A stretch of DNA of 7,838 nucleotides from Holosporales bacterium (lineage in GTDB: Bacteria; Pseudomonadota; Alphaproteobacteria; Paracaedibacterales; UBA11393). The stretch's first letter is position 1. Every line of letters begins with the position of its first letter. Under the pieces are notes generated by a model that saw only the letters and a list, made by a program, of their open reading frames with translations, did not search any database and was not told where the DNA came from. Location: positions 1 through 7,838 of the forward strand of contig DPKF01000032.1 of the NCBI GenBank assembly GCA_003542655.1, written 5' to 3'. Below, one piece after another: positions 6,160 to 7,838 of this stretch. Both the position numbers and the translations under genes were made by a program.

Positions 6160-7326
6160 ATGATATATCAAGACAATCATAAAACTTTAGGTTTATATAT
6201 TCACTGGCCATTTTGTGTGTCTAAATGTCCTTATTGCGATTTTAACAGCCACGTACACCGTTCTATAAACGAACAAGGATGGTTGAACGCTCTGTTAAAG
6301 ACCTTGCATTATTATCATAACCTTACTAAAAACCATAATTTAACAACCATTTTTTTTGGTGGTGGCACGCCATCCCTCATGCATCCCAGTACTGTTGAAA
6401 AGGTCATTAATACAGCTTGCAACTTATGGGGTAAAACCCCGCAGGATTTAGAAATAACCTTGGAAGCGAACCCAAATTCTGTAGAAGTCAATAATTTCAA
6501 AAACCTAAAACAAGCTGGCGTCAATCGTGTGTCTGTTGGTGTGCAATCTTTCAACACAGAAAATCTTAAATTTTTAGGTCGCAATCATTCACCCGCAGAG
6601 GCTATAAAAGCCATTGAAACAGGCATCGATATATTTGACAATTTTTCTTTTGATTTAATTTATGCCCTACCCCTCCAAACCATTTCAGAATGGGAAGCTG
6701 AACTAAAGTCAGCAATGGCATTCAATACAAAGCACTTATCCCTGTATCAATTAACAATTGAACCCAACACAGCTTTTTATAAACAATATGAACGGGGTGA
6801 TTGGCAGCTGCCATCGCACGACAATTCAAATGATATGTACAACTTAACAGAAGAAATCTTATCAACCAAAGGACTAAAGCCCTATGAAATTTCAAATTAC
6901 GCTGTGCCTGGTTTTGAATCAAAACATAACTTAACGTATTGGCGCTATAACGATTTTATTGGTGTTGGGCCAGGTGCCCATGGACGAATAAAGATTGATG
7001 GCACCACTCATGCTTTAAAACAATATAGTTCACCCGTTAAATGGTTCGACTCTGTTCAAAATGATGATAATCCAGGGTGCGAAGAAAACCTGCCCCTTAC
7101 TGAAGAGGCTGTTTTTGAAGAGCGCCTTATAATGGGTATGCGCCTTAAAGAACAAATCACAATAACCAATGATAATTTAACGTTTGTTAATGTCGAAATC
7201 TTGACTGACTTTAATAAAATGAACTTCATTCATAACCTAAAAGAATCAACACAACACATATCATTTAATATGACAAACAAAGGGCGTCTTGTTGCCAACG
7301 CTATCTTAGGAAAATTATTGAAATAA
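6160..7326 (+). CDS. hemW: HemW, radical-SAM-family haem chaperone (HemN-like)
   Basis: HemW is a radical-SAM relative of coproporphyrinogen III dehydrogenase (HemN) that binds haem and delivers it to membrane haemoproteins; it is often mis-annotated as HemN. In this 388-residue protein the [4Fe-4S] cluster motif is C19-VSK-C23-PY-C26 followed by Asp-Phe, without the extra cysteine that HemN has after the third. Next come FFGGGTPSL (65-73), LEANPNSV (101-108), the block GVNRVSVGVQSFN with LGRNH (120-143), DLIYALPLQT (165-174) and HNLTYW (256-261), which fits the HNxxYW haem-binding motif of HemW. A HemN_C-type winged-helix tail ends NKGRLVANAILGKLL. Length is typical of HemW and shorter than HemN (about 450). 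The ATG at 6160 is preceded by only a weak ribosome binding site, but the conserved LGLYIHWPFC begins at residue 10, so the start is sound. Haem-pathway neighbours are not in the window. Confidence 0.93.
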   Translation: MIYQDNHKTLGLYIHWPFCVSKCPYCDFNSHVHRSINEQGWLNALLKTLHYYHNLTKNHNLTTIFFGGGTPSLMHPSTVEKVINTACNLWGKTPQDLEITLEANPNSVEVNNFKNLKQAGVNRVSVGVQSFNTENLKFLGRNHSPAEAIKAIETGIDIFDNFSFDLIYALPLQTISEWEAELKSAMAFNTKHLSLYQLTIEPNTAFYKQYERGDWQLPSHDNSNDMYNLTEEILSTKGLKPYEISNYAVPGFESKHNLTYWRYNDFIGVGPGAHGRIKIDGTTHALKQYSSPVKWFDSVQNDDNPGCEENLPLTEEAVFEERLIMGMRLKEQITITNDNLTFVNVEILTDFNKMNFIHNLKESTQHISFNMTNKGRLVANAILGKLLK

Positions 7327-7331
7327 ATGTA

Positions 7332-7360
7332 TTGTAACCTTTTGTCTTTAAATTCATAAT
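7332..7360 (+). promoter_or_regulatory. Possible promoter of the lipoprotein gene
   Basis: TTGTAA (7332-7337), a 17-base spacer and CATAAT (7355-7360) match the sigma70 -35 and -10 boxes at four and five of six positions. Transcription would start near 7367, about 26 bases before the ATG at 7393. The 66-base gap after hemW has no terminator hairpin, so read-through from hemW is also possible. Confidence 0.3.
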
Positions 7361-7392
7361 AACGAAAATAACTGTCAAAATATAAAAATCTT

Positions 7393-7838
7393 ATGAAATT
7401 AAAGTGTATTACAATACTAATTGCCGCCCTAACGCTATCATCTTGCACATTACTAGAAACACAGAGGCCCGAACCATTTTCAGCTGATGCCTTTAAAACA
7501 TCTCGGAAAGGTGTCGTGTTTTTTTCTATTGCGGAAGGTGAAGAAGAAAACTTTCTCACTTTTAAATTTGAAAAAAGTCTTGTATTTCACCTTGTAAAAA
7601 TAGGTGATGAACATAAGTTACCTTACCGAATTGCACCTTGCCAAGGATTTATATCACATAGGTTAAGGGATTATTCGTCTGACAACCTCTTATTCCTAGA
7701 TCCTGGCGTATATTATATAGATTTCATACAACGAATGCCAAAACCACATGGATATAACCAAATTTTACATCGCTGGTATCCCTCACCTGGGTTGAAAAAT
7801 ACTATTATTCAATATGGGGCATTTGAAGTAAAAGCTGG
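7393..7838 (+). CDS. Predicted lipoprotein of unknown function (3' end outside window)
   Basis: An open frame of 148 complete codons runs from ATG at 7393 off the right edge. The product begins MKLKCITILIAALTLSSC: a basic n-region, a hydrophobic core and a lipobox L-S-S-C with the acylated cysteine at residue 18, so it should be exported and lipid-anchored. Residue +2 is Thr, giving no aspartate inner-membrane retention signal. The mature part looks beta-rich, with alternating stretches such as GVVFFSIAE, NFLTFKFEKSLVFHLVKI, PGVYYIDFIQ and YGAFEVKAG, which recalls small beta-sandwich surface lipoproteins in which PG-x-Y-Y-I is followed by F-x-V-K-x-G. I do not recognise a named family. No clear Shine-Dalgarno precedes the ATG. 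A 109-codon antisense frame overlaps it, but the signal peptide and lipobox favour this strand. The product may be much longer than what is visible. Confidence 0.75.
   Translation, partial: MKLKCITILIAALTLSSCTLLETQRPEPFSADAFKTSRKGVVFFSIAEGEEENFLTFKFEKSLVFHLVKIGDEHKLPYRIAPCQGFISHRLRDYSSDNLLFLDPGVYYIDFIQRMPKPHGYNQILHRWYPSPGLKNTIIQYGAFEVKA

Noticed and set aside
6160..7326. Annotation as oxygen-independent coproporphyrinogen III oxidase (HemN)
   Set aside because: CPYCDF lacks the extra HemN cysteine, the protein is HemW-sized, and HNLTYW fits the HemW haem-binding motif.
7230..7559. A 109-codon minus-strand open frame
   Set aside because: It lies antisense to the end of hemW and the start of the lipoprotein gene; the plus-strand frame has a proper signal peptide and lipobox and stays open to the edge.

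Overview
The window looks like a piece of an AT-rich alphaproteobacterial chromosome (roughly 35-40% G+C by eye), plausibly from a host-associated lineage such as Holosporales or a relative. The evidence is an alphaproteobacterial-type FtsL with the LKAEWAHLNDPERI block, a short RseP with room for only one PDZ domain, low G+C with weak ribosome binding sites, and an organophosphate antiporter of the kind common in intracellular bacteria. The lineage is an inference; no rRNA or other phylogenetic marker is present.

Layout. Six genes are read on the minus strand, so in transcription order from right to left: an organophosphate:phosphate antiporter (6035-4695), rseP (4681-3548), a 219-base gap, then the start of the division and cell wall (dcw) cluster: rsmH (3328-2462), ftsL (2462-2046), ftsI (2053-329) and the beginning of murE (332-1, cut by the window edge). 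The four dcw genes all overlap by 1 to 8 bases, so they are almost certainly one translationally coupled operon. mraZ, which commonly precedes rsmH, is not in the gap. The gap instead holds three same-strand copies of AGGTNNGCTA and a perfect 14-base palindrome. On the plus strand are hemW (6160-7326) and the start of a small uncharacterised lipoprotein gene (7393 to the right edge).

The antiporter and hemW diverge from a 124-base spacer. A perfect inverted repeat there (6084-6099) supplies a TTGACA hexamer to each strand. The hemW promoter built on it is close to the sigma70 consensus.

Functionally, rsmH, ftsL, ftsI and murE serve septation and peptidoglycan synthesis. RseP is the inner-membrane site-2 protease, and its ribosome binding site runs into the antiporter's stop codon, so those two genes are probably co-transcribed. 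HemW is a radical-SAM-family haem chaperone. No mobile element, CRISPR array, RNA gene or clear intrinsic terminator was seen, and no gene-free stretch exceeds 300 bases. Most of the window is ordinary conserved core genome. The points worth a second look are the two regulatory-looking spacers, an altered substrate-site residue in the antiporter, and the orphan lipoprotein.
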